This document shows, one piece after another, positions 8,770 through 17,897 of a stretch of 64,000 bases of DNA. The notes beneath the pieces are model-generated. The model did not search any database, was not told where the DNA came from, and was given only the letters and a program-made list of their open reading frames with translations. Source of the DNA: Aeromonas rivuli (GTDB taxonomy: Bacteria > Pseudomonadota > Gammaproteobacteria > Enterobacterales > Aeromonadaceae); assembly GCF_000820045.1 (NCBI RefSeq), contig NZ_CDBJ01000032.1, forward strand, positions 1 to 64,000, written 5' to 3'. Every line of letters starts with the position of its first letter. The first letter of the stretch is position 1. The translations under genes were made by a program, and so were the position numbers.

Positions 8770-9435
8770 TCATTGATAGTCAGCACAATAAGCTTCAATT
8801 GCATTCATCTGTGACTTTTTGGACCGCTCCATGAGCCCCTTGATCGCCGTGAAACTGTCAAAGGCGGCCTGGGCGGCAACCCGGTTGACCACCCAGCCCG
8901 GCAAATTGCCACCGGGATGGGTGTAAGTTTCGAGGCTAATTCGACTCTCTCCCTGCTTGAGCGATTCGGCCCGCCACACCCCATGGCTGGCGCGGATCCG
9001 CATCAGCCCCTTGTTCGGCGGCAGAGCATCGGGTTCGGCCCATACCCGCAGGGTGAAGCCGCACCCGGACAACCAGCTCAGTCGGGAACGGGTGATGAGC
9101 TCTCTGTCCTCGGCAGGCCAGGGCGCCGCCAATCGGGTGTAGACCAGATCCTCCTCCGGACTGGGGCGAGCAAGCAGCCGCACCTCGCGACTGCCCGGCA
9201 ACCAGAGTGTGTGACGCGCCGTGTCACGTAGCACCGCCAGCAACGCCACGGGTCTGGCTTGAACCTGCATGTCCAGCTTGAATGCCTGGAAGGGGCCCGG
9301 TGGATTGGGGCGGCTCCAGAGCGTGACGCCCCCCTGCTCCCGCTGTAGCGCCCAGTCAGGCTCGGCGCAGGCAGCGCCGCTCAGCAGAAGCAGCAACAAG
9401 GCACCCACTCCATCTCTTGATGTCCATCTCATCAT
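8770..9435 (-). CDS. Exported START-domain (SRPBCC) protein
   Basis: A 221-residue protein with a signal peptide (about 1-24, leucine-rich core, ending SGAACA) and a START/Bet v 1-like helix-grip domain covering most of the rest. The family binds lipids or other hydrophobic ligands, but the bacterial periplasmic members have no defined ligand. The tandem ATG ATG at 9435/9432 is preceded by GGAGGA, which decides the start against the longer frame from 9513. Confidence 0.8.
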   Translation of the reverse strand: MMRWTSRDGVGALLLLLLSGAACAEPDWALQREQGGVTLWSRPNPPGPFQAFKLDMQVQARPVALLAVLRDTARHTLWLPGSREVRLLARPSPEEDLVYTRLAAPWPAEDRELITRSRLSWLSGCGFTLRVWAEPDALPPNKGLMRIRASHGVWRAESLKQGESRISLETYTHPGGNLPGWVVNRVAAQAAFDSFTAIKGLMERSKKSQMNAIEAYCADYQ

Positions 9436-9527
9436 CCGCTCCTCCCGAGCTACGGCACTGTTGTTACTCCAGTGTGGGGGTCCCTCGCCCATTCGCCCCA
9501 AGCATTGGCTCAAGGCTCATTGCATTG

Positions 9528-9926
9528 TCAGCCCGGTTCAACCAGTTCGAGGGGCAGGCCATCGGGGTCTGCGAAGAAGGTGAAGCGACTGCCGGTCAGC
9601 TCGTCCACCCGCACCGGCTCCACGGCCACCCCGTGCAGCTCCAGATGGGCGATGACGGGATCGAGCGCCGCCACCCTGAACGCCAGGTGGCGCAGGCCGC
9701 ATGCCTCGGGGCGGTTCGGTCTGGCTGGCGGCGCCGGGAAACTGAACAGCTCAATCTGGCTGCCGTCCGGCAATGCCAGATCCAGCTTCCAGGATTGGCG
9801 CGCCTCCCGCAGGGTCTCCGCGATGATGGGCAGCCCCAGGATCTCATGATAGAAACGCCGGGAAACCTGATAGTCGCTGGCGATGATGGCCAGATGATGG
9901 ATACCGCCAAGCAGGGCAGATGTCAT
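9528..9926 (-). CDS. yaeR: YaeR, VOC-family glyoxalase-like metalloprotein
   Basis: A 132-residue vicinal-oxygen-chelate protein close to E. coli YaeR (shared blocks HHLAIIASDY, REARQSWK, FSFPxPPxRPxRPEACGLRHLAF and DPDGLPLEL). It has two beta-alpha-beta-beta-beta modules with metal-ligand candidates at the N-terminal HH, the RHLAF His and a Glu near the C-terminus. The substrate is not established. The ATG at 9926 has GGAG six bases upstream. The mrcB terminator occupies the 44-base gap before it, so it is probably transcribed from a start overlapping that hairpin or by readthrough. Confidence 0.9.
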   Translation of the reverse strand: MTSALLGGIHHLAIIASDYQVSRRFYHEILGLPIIAETLREARQSWKLDLALPDGSQIELFSFPAPPARPNRPEACGLRHLAFRVAALDPVIAHLELHGVAVEPVRVDELTGSRFTFFADPDGLPLELVEPG

Positions 9927-9936
9927 GAGCACTCCG

Positions 9937-9964
9937 AAAAAAATGGGCTGCCATTGCAGCCCAT
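9937..9964 (-). terminator. Terminator of mrcB
   Basis: Perfect 9-base arms ATGGGCTGC (9943-9951) and GCAGCCCAT (9956-9964) with loop CATT. Seven Ts follow on the minus strand, six bases after the mrcB stop. The T run almost touches the yaeR ribosome-binding site. Confidence 0.92.
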
Positions 9965-9970
9965 CACAGG

Positions 9971-12286
9971 TTAGTTGAAGAAACCGCTGAACCACTGATC
10001 CAGGGCATTGGCCGGGTTGCCGCCGCCACAGCTGGCGGGGGGAGGCAGGCCAGCCGTTTTAGCTGGCACCTGCAAGCTGCCGGGACAGTTGGCAGATACC
10101 CGGGTGCCGCTGGTACGTGCGAAGCTGGCCCAGCTCACCCCTTTGGGCATGTTGAGGGTCAGGCTGTTGACACCACGCTGGTTCAGATAACCGCTGAACA
10201 GCTGGAGTGCGCCGCTCGAACCGGTCAGGCCAGCCGAGGTGTTGTCATCGCGACCGACCCAGATGCTGACCAGTTCACTGTTGTCCATGCCGGCAAACCA
10301 GGAGTCGCGCAGCTCGTTGGTGGTCCCCGTCTTGCCCGCCATGACGATACCCGGGAAACGCGCGCTCAGGGAGCGCGCCGTACCCTCGCTGACCGTCTTG
10401 GTCATGGCGAACAGCGTCAGCCAGCTGGCATCCTGATCCGCAACCCGTTTGGCGCTCTGGCCATGCTGATAGATCAGTTTGCCATCGCCCCCGACCACGG
10501 CCCGGATAGCCGATAGCGGCTGGGTCATGCCCTGGTTGGCGATCGGCAGATACATCTGGTTCACCTCCAGAGGGGAGAGTGCCACCGCCCCCAGCACCAG
10601 GGAGGGATAGGGCTGGATCTCCTGCTCGACGCCAAGCTTGTGCAAGGTGTCGACCACCTTGTCCAGCCCCACCTGCAACCCCAGATTGACGGTCGGGACG
10701 TTGAGGGAGTGGGCCAGCGCCTCCATCAGCGGCACGCTCTGGCGGAATTTGCGGTCATAGTTTTGCGGCGTCCACAGTTGGCCATCCTGGCCACGAATGC
10801 GGATAGGCTGATCCTTGAGCGGCGTACCCAGGGTCAGGCCATTGGAGAGACCGGTGAGGTAGACCGCTGGCTTGACCAGGGATCCTATCTGGCGACGGGC
10901 ATCGATCGCCCGGTTGAAGCCGGCAAAACGGGGATCCCGCCCGCCCACCAGGGCAACCACTTCGCCCTTGTGCCAGTCGGAAACCACCATGGCGGCCTCC
11001 AGCCGCTTCTTGCCACGCTGCTTCTCTATCTGGGTCAGACCAGACTCCACCGACTGCTCGGCGGCGTGCTGGGCGATAGGATCCAGGCTGGTGAAGATCT
11101 TGAGACCGGACTGGCTGAGCAAATCGGCACCAAAGCGGGTCTGCACCTCGCGCTTGAGCAGATTCATGAAGGCCGGGGTACGGCCATAACTCATCTTGCC
11201 CCGGGTGATGATGCCGAGCGGCTGCTTACTGGCCAGCTCGAATTCCGCCTGGGTCAGGCTGCCGTGCTCGCTGAGCAGCTTGAGCACCAGATCCCGGCGC
11301 GTCTTGGCCCGCTCCGGGTAACGCCAGGGATCATAATAGGAGGGCCCTTTCACCAGACCGACCAGCAGGGCAACCTGATCTATCTCCAGCTCGTTGACCG
11401 GCACGCCAAAGTAGAAATAGGAGGCGAGCCCGAAGCCATAGACCCCTTGCGAGAAGTTCTGACCGAGATAGACCTCGTTGAGATAGGCCTCCAGGATCTC
11501 ATCCTTGCTGTAGCGATAGTCGATGAGCACCGCCATGTAAGCCTCTTGCAACTTACGCCACAGGCTGCGCTCCCGGGTCAGGAAGAAGTTCTTGGCGAGC
11601 TGCTGGGTGAGGGTACTGCCCCCCTGCACAGTGCGCCCGGCCAGCACGTTCGCCGCCATGGCGCGCATGATGGCCACCGGGCTGACGCCGCCGTGCTGAT
11701 AGAAGTCGCGATCCTCTGTGGTCAGCAGCGTCACCAGCAGGCTGTCCGGCACCTCGGCAATCCGCACCAGCAGGCGATCCTCGCGCCCCTCGGGATTGAG
11801 TCTGTCCAGCAATACGGGGTCCATCTGGGCATAACCTAGCTGGCGCTGATTCTCCATGGACTGGATCTTGTCCAGGCGCGGTCCGTTGAAGGTGAGCCGC
11901 ATGGCCCGGGCCTTGTCGGCACCGTCATAGAAGTCAAACGGACGACGCACCAGCTCTATGCTGCTGCCATCCACCCGATATTCACCAGGGGAGTGAGGTT
12001 GGCGCACCGGCTTGTAGCTCAACATCTTGAGCTCGCGCATCATCTGATCACGGGAGAGTCGCTGCCCCGGGTAGAGCTCCAGGGGACGGCTATAGACCAT
12101 GACCGGCAGTTGCCACTTCTCGCCATCGAAGCGATCGCGCACCTTGGTGTCCAGATAGATGCCAAACACCACCAGGAAGGCGGCGGCCACCAGCGAGAGT
12201 TTGACTCCCAGCCAGAACAGGGTGCGCCACAGGGTGCTTTTGGGCGCAGCCTTCTTCGGGCTACGCTTGCGTTTTTGGGTTGCCAT
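9971..12286 (-). CDS. mrcB: MrcB, penicillin-binding protein 1b
   Basis: Bifunctional class A peptidoglycan synthase of 771 residues, held by one membrane helix (about 22-44) after a basic cytoplasmic tail. A UB2H-like region follows. The glycosyltransferase domain contains catalytic Glu191 in EDRDFYQHGG and the GGSTLTQQLAKN motif (222-233). The transpeptidase domain has nucleophile Ser469 in SLVK, a later SLN and GKTGTT. It polymerises glycan strands and cross-links stem peptides, and is a beta-lactam target. A possible weak hairpin separates it from hrpB upstream. The start has GAGGA about 6 bases before the ATG. Confidence 0.97.
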   Translation of the reverse strand: MATQKRKRSPKKAAPKSTLWRTLFWLGVKLSLVAAAFLVVFGIYLDTKVRDRFDGEKWQLPVMVYSRPLELYPGQRLSRDQMMRELKMLSYKPVRQPHSPGEYRVDGSSIELVRRPFDFYDGADKARAMRLTFNGPRLDKIQSMENQRQLGYAQMDPVLLDRLNPEGREDRLLVRIAEVPDSLLVTLLTTEDRDFYQHGGVSPVAIMRAMAANVLAGRTVQGGSTLTQQLAKNFFLTRERSLWRKLQEAYMAVLIDYRYSKDEILEAYLNEVYLGQNFSQGVYGFGLASYFYFGVPVNELEIDQVALLVGLVKGPSYYDPWRYPERAKTRRDLVLKLLSEHGSLTQAEFELASKQPLGIITRGKMSYGRTPAFMNLLKREVQTRFGADLLSQSGLKIFTSLDPIAQHAAEQSVESGLTQIEKQRGKKRLEAAMVVSDWHKGEVVALVGGRDPRFAGFNRAIDARRQIGSLVKPAVYLTGLSNGLTLGTPLKDQPIRIRGQDGQLWTPQNYDRKFRQSVPLMEALAHSLNVPTVNLGLQVGLDKVVDTLHKLGVEQEIQPYPSLVLGAVALSPLEVNQMYLPIANQGMTQPLSAIRAVVGGDGKLIYQHGQSAKRVADQDASWLTLFAMTKTVSEGTARSLSARFPGIVMAGKTGTTNELRDSWFAGMDNSELVSIWVGRDDNTSAGLTGSSGALQLFSGYLNQRGVNSLTLNMPKGVSWASFARTSGTRVSANCPGSLQVPAKTAGLPPPASCGGGNPANALDQWFSGFFN

Positions 12287-12346
12287 GAATCCTCATTCTT
12301 CTTATCACCAGCCCTCACATCCGGGGTATGGCGCCTGTCTGTCACA

Positions 12347-12363
12347 GGCCCGCTGGGCGGGCC
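12347..12363. repeat. Hairpin between hrpB and mrcB
   Basis: Arms GGCCCGC (12347-12353) and GCGGGCC (12357-12363) with a 3-base loop. Neither strand shows a T run, so termination would be weak; it may only mark the boundary of two transcription units. Confidence 0.4.
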
Positions 12364-12405
12364 CCGTTGAGATTATGTTACCAGCCTCCTCTCTCATCGG
12401 AGGGG

Positions 12406-14850
12406 CTACTGCTGCATTCGCTTCTTGGTGACGCTGGTCGGCATCGCCTCCAGCGGGTTATCCGGCCAGTAATGGCGCGGGTAACGGCCCTTCATCTCTT
12501 TCTTCACCTCCCCATAGGAACCCACCCAGAACGCCGCCAGATCGGCGGTGATCTGCAGCGGGCGACGCGCCGGGGAGAGCAGTTCCACCACCAGGGCCAC
12601 CCGCCCCTCGGCGACCCGGGGCGTGCTGGCCTGGCCAAACATCTCCTGGATCCGCACCGGTATGACGGGCGCCTGACCCGGCTCATAGCGAATGCGCACC
12701 CGGCTGCCGGTCGGGGCGGTGAAGTGGCTGGGTAGCGCATCATCCAATCGCTTGGGCAGGGGCCAGGGCAGAGCCTGACGTAAAATATCGTTCAAATCCA
12801 ATTTCTTGAGTTGCTCAAGCCGCGTCATACCATTGAGGGCTGGCAGCAACCACAGCTCCAGCCCGGCCAGCAAACTGGCCTCGTCCATCGCGGGCCAACC
12901 CGCTTCGGGCAACCAGTCGGCGGCGCAGCGCAGCCGGGCCAGCAGGCCTTCACTCGCCTCATTCCAGGGCAATACATGCAGCCCCTTGCGCCGGATCCCC
13001 TGCAGCAGGCAGCGCCCCTTCTGCTCATCGGACAGCTCGGTCAGCGGTCGCTGGCCGAGTACCAGCTCCCCGATCACCTGTTGCCGTTCGGCTCGCACCC
13101 GCTCCTCACGCTCATCCCAGTCGAACCAGTCCCGGGTCGAGACCAGCTCGGGCAGTTGGCGCGCCAGCTCATCCAGATTGACCGGCTCGGCAATGAAAAT
13201 ACGACTGCCCCGCTCGTTCTGACCCAGCTCGACGGCAACGAGCGCCGCTTGCCCCTGGCAGGAGTGTCCCTCGACCAGATCGCAGCTCAGGCCACCACTT
13301 AATTGATAGCGACTGCCGGATCGCAATTTACCGATGCGATCCGGCCAGGCCAGGGCGCAGAGCAGACCCAGCCATTGGCCCTGGGCGCTGGCGGGCCGCA
13401 GCTCCAGTCGCTTGAACCAGCGCTCGGCCTGGGATCTCAGTCCCCCCTGGCGGCGCGCGAACAGTACGGACAGGCGTTCGGATCCTCGCAGATCTTCCTC
13501 CAGCAGCGCTACCAGATATACCGCATCGGCGACAATCCCTGACAGACCATCCGCCGCCAGTGCCTTGGCGGCGAGCAGCATCCGAGCCAGACGAGGATGG
13601 CAGCCCAGGGCGGCCATGGCGCGCCCTGCCGGGGTGAGCTGTTGCTCACCCGGTTTGAGTGCGCCCAGGGTCTCCAGCAACCGCTGGGCTGCCGCCAGTG
13701 CCGAAGGCGGCGGCACATCCAGCAGCGGCAGGGCTTCGACCCTGGCTCCCCACTGGGCCGCATCCAGCAGCAAACCGGTCAGCTCCTGGGTCAAGATGTC
13801 CGGGGGGCTCTGCTCGGGGAGACGCTCCTGCCCTTCGCTGCTCCACAGTCGGTAGCAGATCCCGGGACCGAGCCGGCCGGCCCGGCCCGCCCGCTGGGTG
13901 GCCGATGCCTTGGCTATCTGCCGGGTCTCGAGGCGGGTGACGCCACTTCTCAGGTCGAAGGAGGCGCGCCGCTCCAGTCCGCTGTCGATGACCATCTGGA
14001 TACCCTCTATGGTCAGGGAGGTCTCGGCCACATTGGTGGTGAGCACCAGCTTGCGCTGACCGGCCGGGGCCGGGGCAATCGCCGCCTGCTGCTGCGCCAT
14101 ATCGAGCCGACCATAGAGGGGGGCAAGACGCACTCCATCTGGCACCCTCTCGGCGAGCCAGAGCGCCAGTCGCTCTATCTCCCCCTGTCCCGGCAGGAAC
14201 ACCAGGGCGCTGCCCGGATGGGTCGCCAGGGCTTCCAGCACCACGGTGCCAACCTGGGGTTCCAGCCACTGCTGACGGCTGATGGGTCGGTAGTGATACT
14301 CGATGGGAAAACCCCGTCCCTCAGAGCGAATGACAGGGGCATCCGGCAGCAGGGTCTCCAGTGCCAACCCGTCCAGAGTGGCCGACATCACCAGCAGCTT
14401 GAGATCCTCCCTGAGCCCCTGCTGACTCTCGATGGCAAACGCCAGGGCGGTGTCGGCATGCAGACTGCGCTCGTGGAACTCATCGAAGATGACCAGCGAG
14501 ATCCCCGTCAGCTCGGGATCCTGCTGCAACATGCGCGTCAATACCCCCTCGGTCACTATCTCCAGCCGGGTCTGCTTGCTGACCCGGCTCTCTCCCCGCA
14601 CCCGCAGGCCGATACGCTCACCGACCTGCTCGCCGAGCTGGGCGGCGAGGAAACTGGCGATGTTGCGCGCAGCCAGGCGCCTGGGTTCGAGCATGATGAT
14701 GCGCCCGGACAGCCGATCCTGGCGCACCAGCTCCAGTGGCAACAGGGTCGACTTGCCCGCACCGGGAGGGGCCTGCAGTATCACGCTGTTGTGCTCGCCA
14801 AGGGCGGCAAAGAGCGCGGGCAACACTGAAACGATGGGGAGTTGAGACAA
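12406..14850 (-). CDS. hrpB: HrpB, DEAH-box ATP-dependent helicase
   Basis: A DExH-box RNA helicase-like protein of 814 residues. It has Walker A APPGAGKST (27-35), DEFH (123-126), SAT, the RAGRAGR motif VI and the HrpB-specific C-terminal domain ending near KEMKGRYPRHYWPD. It aligns with E. coli HrpB from its first residue. The start is TTG at 14850: no ATG lies between it and the Walker A motif, and the E. coli protein begins at the same place (MSxLP). GAAGG sits about 10 bases upstream. Its cellular role is poorly defined in any species. It is divergent from thpR. Confidence 0.95.
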   Translation of the reverse strand: MSQLPIVSVLPALFAALGEHNSVILQAPPGAGKSTLLPLELVRQDRLSGRIIMLEPRRLAARNIASFLAAQLGEQVGERIGLRVRGESRVSKQTRLEIVTEGVLTRMLQQDPELTGISLVIFDEFHERSLHADTALAFAIESQQGLREDLKLLVMSATLDGLALETLLPDAPVIRSEGRGFPIEYHYRPISRQQWLEPQVGTVVLEALATHPGSALVFLPGQGEIERLALWLAERVPDGVRLAPLYGRLDMAQQQAAIAPAPAGQRKLVLTTNVAETSLTIEGIQMVIDSGLERRASFDLRSGVTRLETRQIAKASATQRAGRAGRLGPGICYRLWSSEGQERLPEQSPPDILTQELTGLLLDAAQWGARVEALPLLDVPPPSALAAAQRLLETLGALKPGEQQLTPAGRAMAALGCHPRLARMLLAAKALAADGLSGIVADAVYLVALLEEDLRGSERLSVLFARRQGGLRSQAERWFKRLELRPASAQGQWLGLLCALAWPDRIGKLRSGSRYQLSGGLSCDLVEGHSCQGQAALVAVELGQNERGSRIFIAEPVNLDELARQLPELVSTRDWFDWDEREERVRAERQQVIGELVLGQRPLTELSDEQKGRCLLQGIRRKGLHVLPWNEASEGLLARLRCAADWLPEAGWPAMDEASLLAGLELWLLPALNGMTRLEQLKKLDLNDILRQALPWPLPKRLDDALPSHFTAPTGSRVRIRYEPGQAPVIPVRIQEMFGQASTPRVAEGRVALVVELLSPARRPLQITADLAAFWVGSYGEVKKEMKGRYPRHYWPDNPLEAMPTSVTKKRMQQ

Positions 14851-14938
14851 AGCGACGAAAACCTTCTGTAACTGGCTTAAAAACGCCGCCTATTCTGCCA
14901 TAGAATGGGGCCCTGGCATCAGCGTGAAACCCAAATGC

Positions 14939-15472
14939 ATGTCCCGACTCTTCTTTGCCCTGCCCCTGGATGAACTGGCACCCCGGCTCATCACCTGGCG
15001 TGACGGGCGTCCCTGGCCCGGCCAGGCCGTGCCACAGGCCAATCTGCACCTGACCCTGGCCTTCCTCGGCGAGGCCGATGAGCAGCAATGCGCCCACTTG
15101 CTGGCCATGGCCGAACGTCAACACTGCCCGCCACTGAGCATCACCCTGGATCGTACCGGCTGGTTCGGGCGCGCCAAGGCCGCCTGGGTCGGCCCTGACG
15201 CCTGGCCCAACGAACTGACCGTGCTGGCACGGGCGCTGCGTCGCCATGGTGAACGTATCGGTCTGGGTAATGGTGAACAGGGGTATACCCCCCATATCAC
15301 GCTGTCGCGCAAGGCGAGCGAGGCACCTGCCGCCACCCCGGCCCCCGCCTTCCTCTTGCAGGCCACAAGGTTCTGCCTCTATCAATCGGTCAGCACTGAG
15401 CAAGGGGTTAGCTACCAACCCCTGGCCTGCTGGCCCCTGACACCGAGAGTGAAAACCACTGATGGAATTTAA
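14939..15472 (+). CDS. thpR: ThpR, RNA 2',3'-cyclic phosphodiesterase
   Basis: A 2H phosphoesterase-superfamily protein of 177 residues that opens 2',3'-cyclic phosphates to 2'-phosphates and shows RNA ligase activity in vitro. The two catalytic HxT motifs are HLTL (37-40) and HITL (119-122). The start could also be GTG at 14924; the ATG is chosen because family members begin MSRLFFAL. Its 3' end overlaps sfsA by 11 bases, indicating one operon. Confidence 0.93.
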   Translation: MSRLFFALPLDELAPRLITWRDGRPWPGQAVPQANLHLTLAFLGEADEQQCAHLLAMAERQHCPPLSITLDRTGWFGRAKAAWVGPDAWPNELTVLARALRRHGERIGLGNGEQGYTPHITLSRKASEAPAATPAPAFLLQATRFCLYQSVSTEQGVSYQPLACWPLTPRVKTTDGI

Positions 15473-16220
15473 TCCGCCCCTGCAATCGGGCCTGCTGCTG
15501 CGCCGCTACAAGCGCTTTCTCACCGACATCCAGCTCGATGATGGCAGCGAACTCACCATCCACTGCGCCAATACCGGCGCCATGACCGGCTGCGCCGATC
15601 CCGGCACCCGGGTCTGGTACTCCACCTCGGACAACCCCAAACGCAAGCTCCCCCACAGCTGGGAAATCGCCCAGAGTCCGGCGGGTCACTTCATCTGCGT
15701 CAACACGGCGCGGGCTAACCAGATAGCGCGGGAGCTGATCGAAGGGGGCGCCATTTCTCCCCTCTCGGGCTATGACACCCTCAGACCCGAGGTGAAATAT
15801 GGCGAAGAGAACAGCCGGATCGATTTCTTGCTGCAAGATGCCGCCAAGGCAGATTGTTACGTCGAGGTAAAATCGGTCACCCTGCTCGATGAGCGAGCGG
15901 GTGCTGGCATGGGGTATTTTCCCGATGCGGTCACGGCGCGCGGCGCCAAGCATTTGCGTGAATTAATCGCCATGAGGGCGGCAGGACATAGGGCAGTGCT
16001 GCTATTTATGGTGTTGCACTCCGGTATTGCCAGCGTTGCAGCAGCAGCCCACATAGATCCGCACTATAGTCAGCTTATTGAACAGGCACAGCTGGCAGGG
16101 GTTGAAATATTATGCTATCGCCCCCATCTTGGGGTGCAGCGCATGGAGCCACAAGGATTCATCCCGTTTGAATCCTGCTCATGCGACCCGACTGCGGCTG
16201 ATAAAAGTGGGATTGGATAA
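15462..16220 (+). CDS. sfsA: SfsA family protein
   Basis: A 252-residue protein of the SfsA (sugar fermentation stimulation) family. It has an N-terminal OB-like region and a C-terminal PD-(D/E)xK nuclease-like core (RIDFLL...[10 protein letters not shown], about residues 119-142). The family binds DNA and affects maltose metabolism in E. coli; its enzymatic activity is not settled. It overlaps thpR and precedes dksA, a conserved gene order in gammaproteobacteria. Confidence 0.95.
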   Translation: MEFNPPLQSGLLLRRYKRFLTDIQLDDGSELTIHCANTGAMTGCADPGTRVWYSTSDNPKRKLPHSWEIAQSPAGHFICVNTARANQIARELIEGGAISPLSGYDTLRPEVKYGEENSRIDFLLQDAAKADCYVEVKSVTLLDERAGAGMGYFPDAVTARGAKHLRELIAMRAAGHRAVLLFMVLHSGIASVAAAAHIDPHYSQLIEQAQLAGVEILCYRPHLGVQRMEPQGFIPFESCSCDPTAADKSGIG

Positions 16221-16239
16221 CATATTTGGCACTGCTTGT

Positions 16240-16268
16240 TTGCCTAGCCGTTACCCTTCTGCTATAGA
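16240..16268 (+). promoter_or_regulatory. dksA promoter (candidate)
   Basis: -35 TTGCCT (16240-16245) and -10 TATAGA (16263-16268) with a 17-base spacer, about 54 bases before the dksA start. Confidence 0.55.
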
Positions 16269-16321
16269 TGTCGCCCTCAATTTATGGATGGCACCATTAG
16301 GTGCTAAATAGGAGACAGGGC

Positions 16322-16771
16322 ATGCCAACAGGCGAAATCAGGAAATCTCTGGGCCCCCTGGCCGTTGCGGGAGTTGCGCCTTACCAGGAAAAACCCGGTG
16401 AGGAGTACATGAATGACCAACAAAAGGCTCATTTCCGCAAAATCCTGGGAGCCTGGCGCAATCAATTGATGCAGGAAGTCGACCGCACAGTTGATCACAT
16501 GAAGGACGAGGCAGCCAACTTCCCGGATCCCGTGGACCGCGCAGCACAGGAAGAGGAATTTGCCCTCGAACTGCGTACTCGCGACCGTGAGCGCAAGCTG
16601 ATCAAGAAGATCGAGAAGACCTTGCTGCTGCTGGACGACGATGACTTCGGTTATTGCGAACATTGCGGCATCGAGATCGGCATCCGCCGCCTCGAAGCAC
16701 GTCCCACCGCCGATCTTTGTGTGGACTGCAAGACGCTGGCCGAGATCAAAGAGAAACAGATGGCCGGTTAA
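16322..16771 (+). CDS. dksA: DksA, RNA polymerase-binding transcription factor
   Basis: DksA binds the RNA polymerase secondary channel and, with ppGpp, represses rRNA promoters such as the one at the left edge of this window. It also activates amino-acid promoters. The 149-residue protein has the coiled-coil domain with the tip sequence FPDPVDRA (67-74; Asp69, Asp72, Ala74) and a four-cysteine zinc finger (Cys112, 115, 133, 136). It is nearly identical to E. coli DksA in the second half. The start has AGGAG about 8 bases upstream. Confidence 0.98.
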   Translation: MPTGEIRKSLGPLAVAGVAPYQEKPGEEYMNDQQKAHFRKILGAWRNQLMQEVDRTVDHMKDEAANFPDPVDRAAQEEEFALELRTRDRERKLIKKIEKTLLLLDDDDFGYCEHCGIEIGIRRLEARPTADLCVDCKTLAEIKEKQMAG

Positions 16772-16814
16772 TCCGCCATTTGAACCACTCGGGGCCATTC
16801 CCCCGAATTGGTAG

Positions 16815-16842
16815 AAAAGGGAGCACTCAGCTCCCTTTTTTA
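16815..16842 (+). terminator. Terminator of dksA
   Basis: Arms AAAAGGGAGC (16815-16824) and GCTCCCTTTT (16830-16839), followed by further Ts. Confidence 0.9.
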
Positions 16843-16903
16843 TTGAGCTTTGGCGGGCCCAGGGCGAGAATGGCGCTTCCATGTCCATCTCGTCTCTGCC
16901 GTC

Positions 16904-17800
16904 ATGCCCCTGAACAGCCCTACGCCCTCCCCTTATGTGGGACGTTTTGCCCCCTCCCCGTCCGGTCCGCTGCACTTTGGCTCCCTGATTGCGGCCCTGG
17001 GCAGCGTGCTGCAGGCTCGTTCCCGGGGGGGACGCTGGCTGCTGCGCATCGAAGACATCGATCCACCGCGGGAGATGGCCGGGGCAACGAGCCTGATCCT
17101 GCACGCCCTGGAGGCCTATGGCCTGCACTGGGATGGGGAAGTGGTATATCAGAGTCGGCGTCATGCTCGCTATGATGAGGTCATCGCCGCGCTCTACCAG
17201 GCGGGAGATCTCTACTGGTGCCGCTGCACCCGACGCGAGATAGCAGCGTGCGGCGGCCTCTATAATGGCCACTGCCGCACATTGGGGCTGACCCCTGCGG
17301 GCTGCGCCGCCCGGCTCCGCCAGCGTCATCCGGTATACGGCTTTGAGGATGGCCTGCTCGGCGCCATCACAGTGACCCCGGCCCTGGCGGAGGAGGATTT
17401 CATCATCCACCGCCGCGATGGTCTCTATGCCTACAATCTGGCGGTGGTGGTCGATGACATGGATGCGGGTATTACCGAGATAGTGCGTGGGGCCGACTTG
17501 CTCGAGCCAACGGTGCGCCAGGTGGCCCTCCACAGAGCGCTGGGCAGTGAGCCTCCCGCCTGGGTTCATCTGCCCCTGGCGGTGTTGGCCGATGGCAACA
17601 AGCTCTCCAAGCAGAACCATGCGCCAGCCCTGAGCCTGACCGAGGTACGCCCCACTCTGCTGCAGGCCTTGCACTTTCTCGGCCAAGGGCCACCAGATGA
17701 GCTGGCAGCCTGTTCCATCACTGAGATAATCCAGTGGGCCATCGCTCACTGGCGGCTGGACAGGGTGCCCAAACAGCCGCAACCGGCACCGGGCTGCTAG
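16904..17800 (+). CDS. gluQ: GluQ, glutamyl-Q tRNA(Asp) synthetase
   Basis: A truncated glutamyl-tRNA synthetase paralogue that attaches glutamate to queuosine at the wobble base of tRNA-Asp. It has no anticodon-binding domain, so it is only 298 residues. The HIGH-like motif is [10 protein letters not shown] (18-27), the KMSKS-like motif is KLSKQ, and a Cys-rich segment with CRC...C...GHC suits the zinc site. It follows dksA, as in E. coli. The ATG at 16904 gives the usual N-terminus ([11 protein letters not shown]) but has no clear Shine-Dalgarno; the frame is open to 16850. Confidence 0.93.
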   Translation: MPLNSPTPSPYVGRFAPSPSGPLHFGSLIAALGSVLQARSRGGRWLLRIEDIDPPREMAGATSLILHALEAYGLHWDGEVVYQSRRHARYDEVIAALYQAGDLYWCRCTRREIAACGGLYNGHCRTLGLTPAGCAARLRQRHPVYGFEDGLLGAITVTPALAEEDFIIHRRDGLYAYNLAVVVDDMDAGITEIVRGADLLEPTVRQVALHRALGSEPPAWVHLPLAVLADGNKLSKQNHAPALSLTEVRPTLLQALHFLGQGPPDELAACSITEIIQWAIAHWRLDRVPKQPQPAPGC

Positions 17801-17897
17801 CCCCCGACCACATGGTTTTTCATTTGGTCAAGGCTGAGCTATGATAGGCCGCTATTTTTTGGCCTCCCGTCAATTTGAAGTCATGAAGAGGTGTACC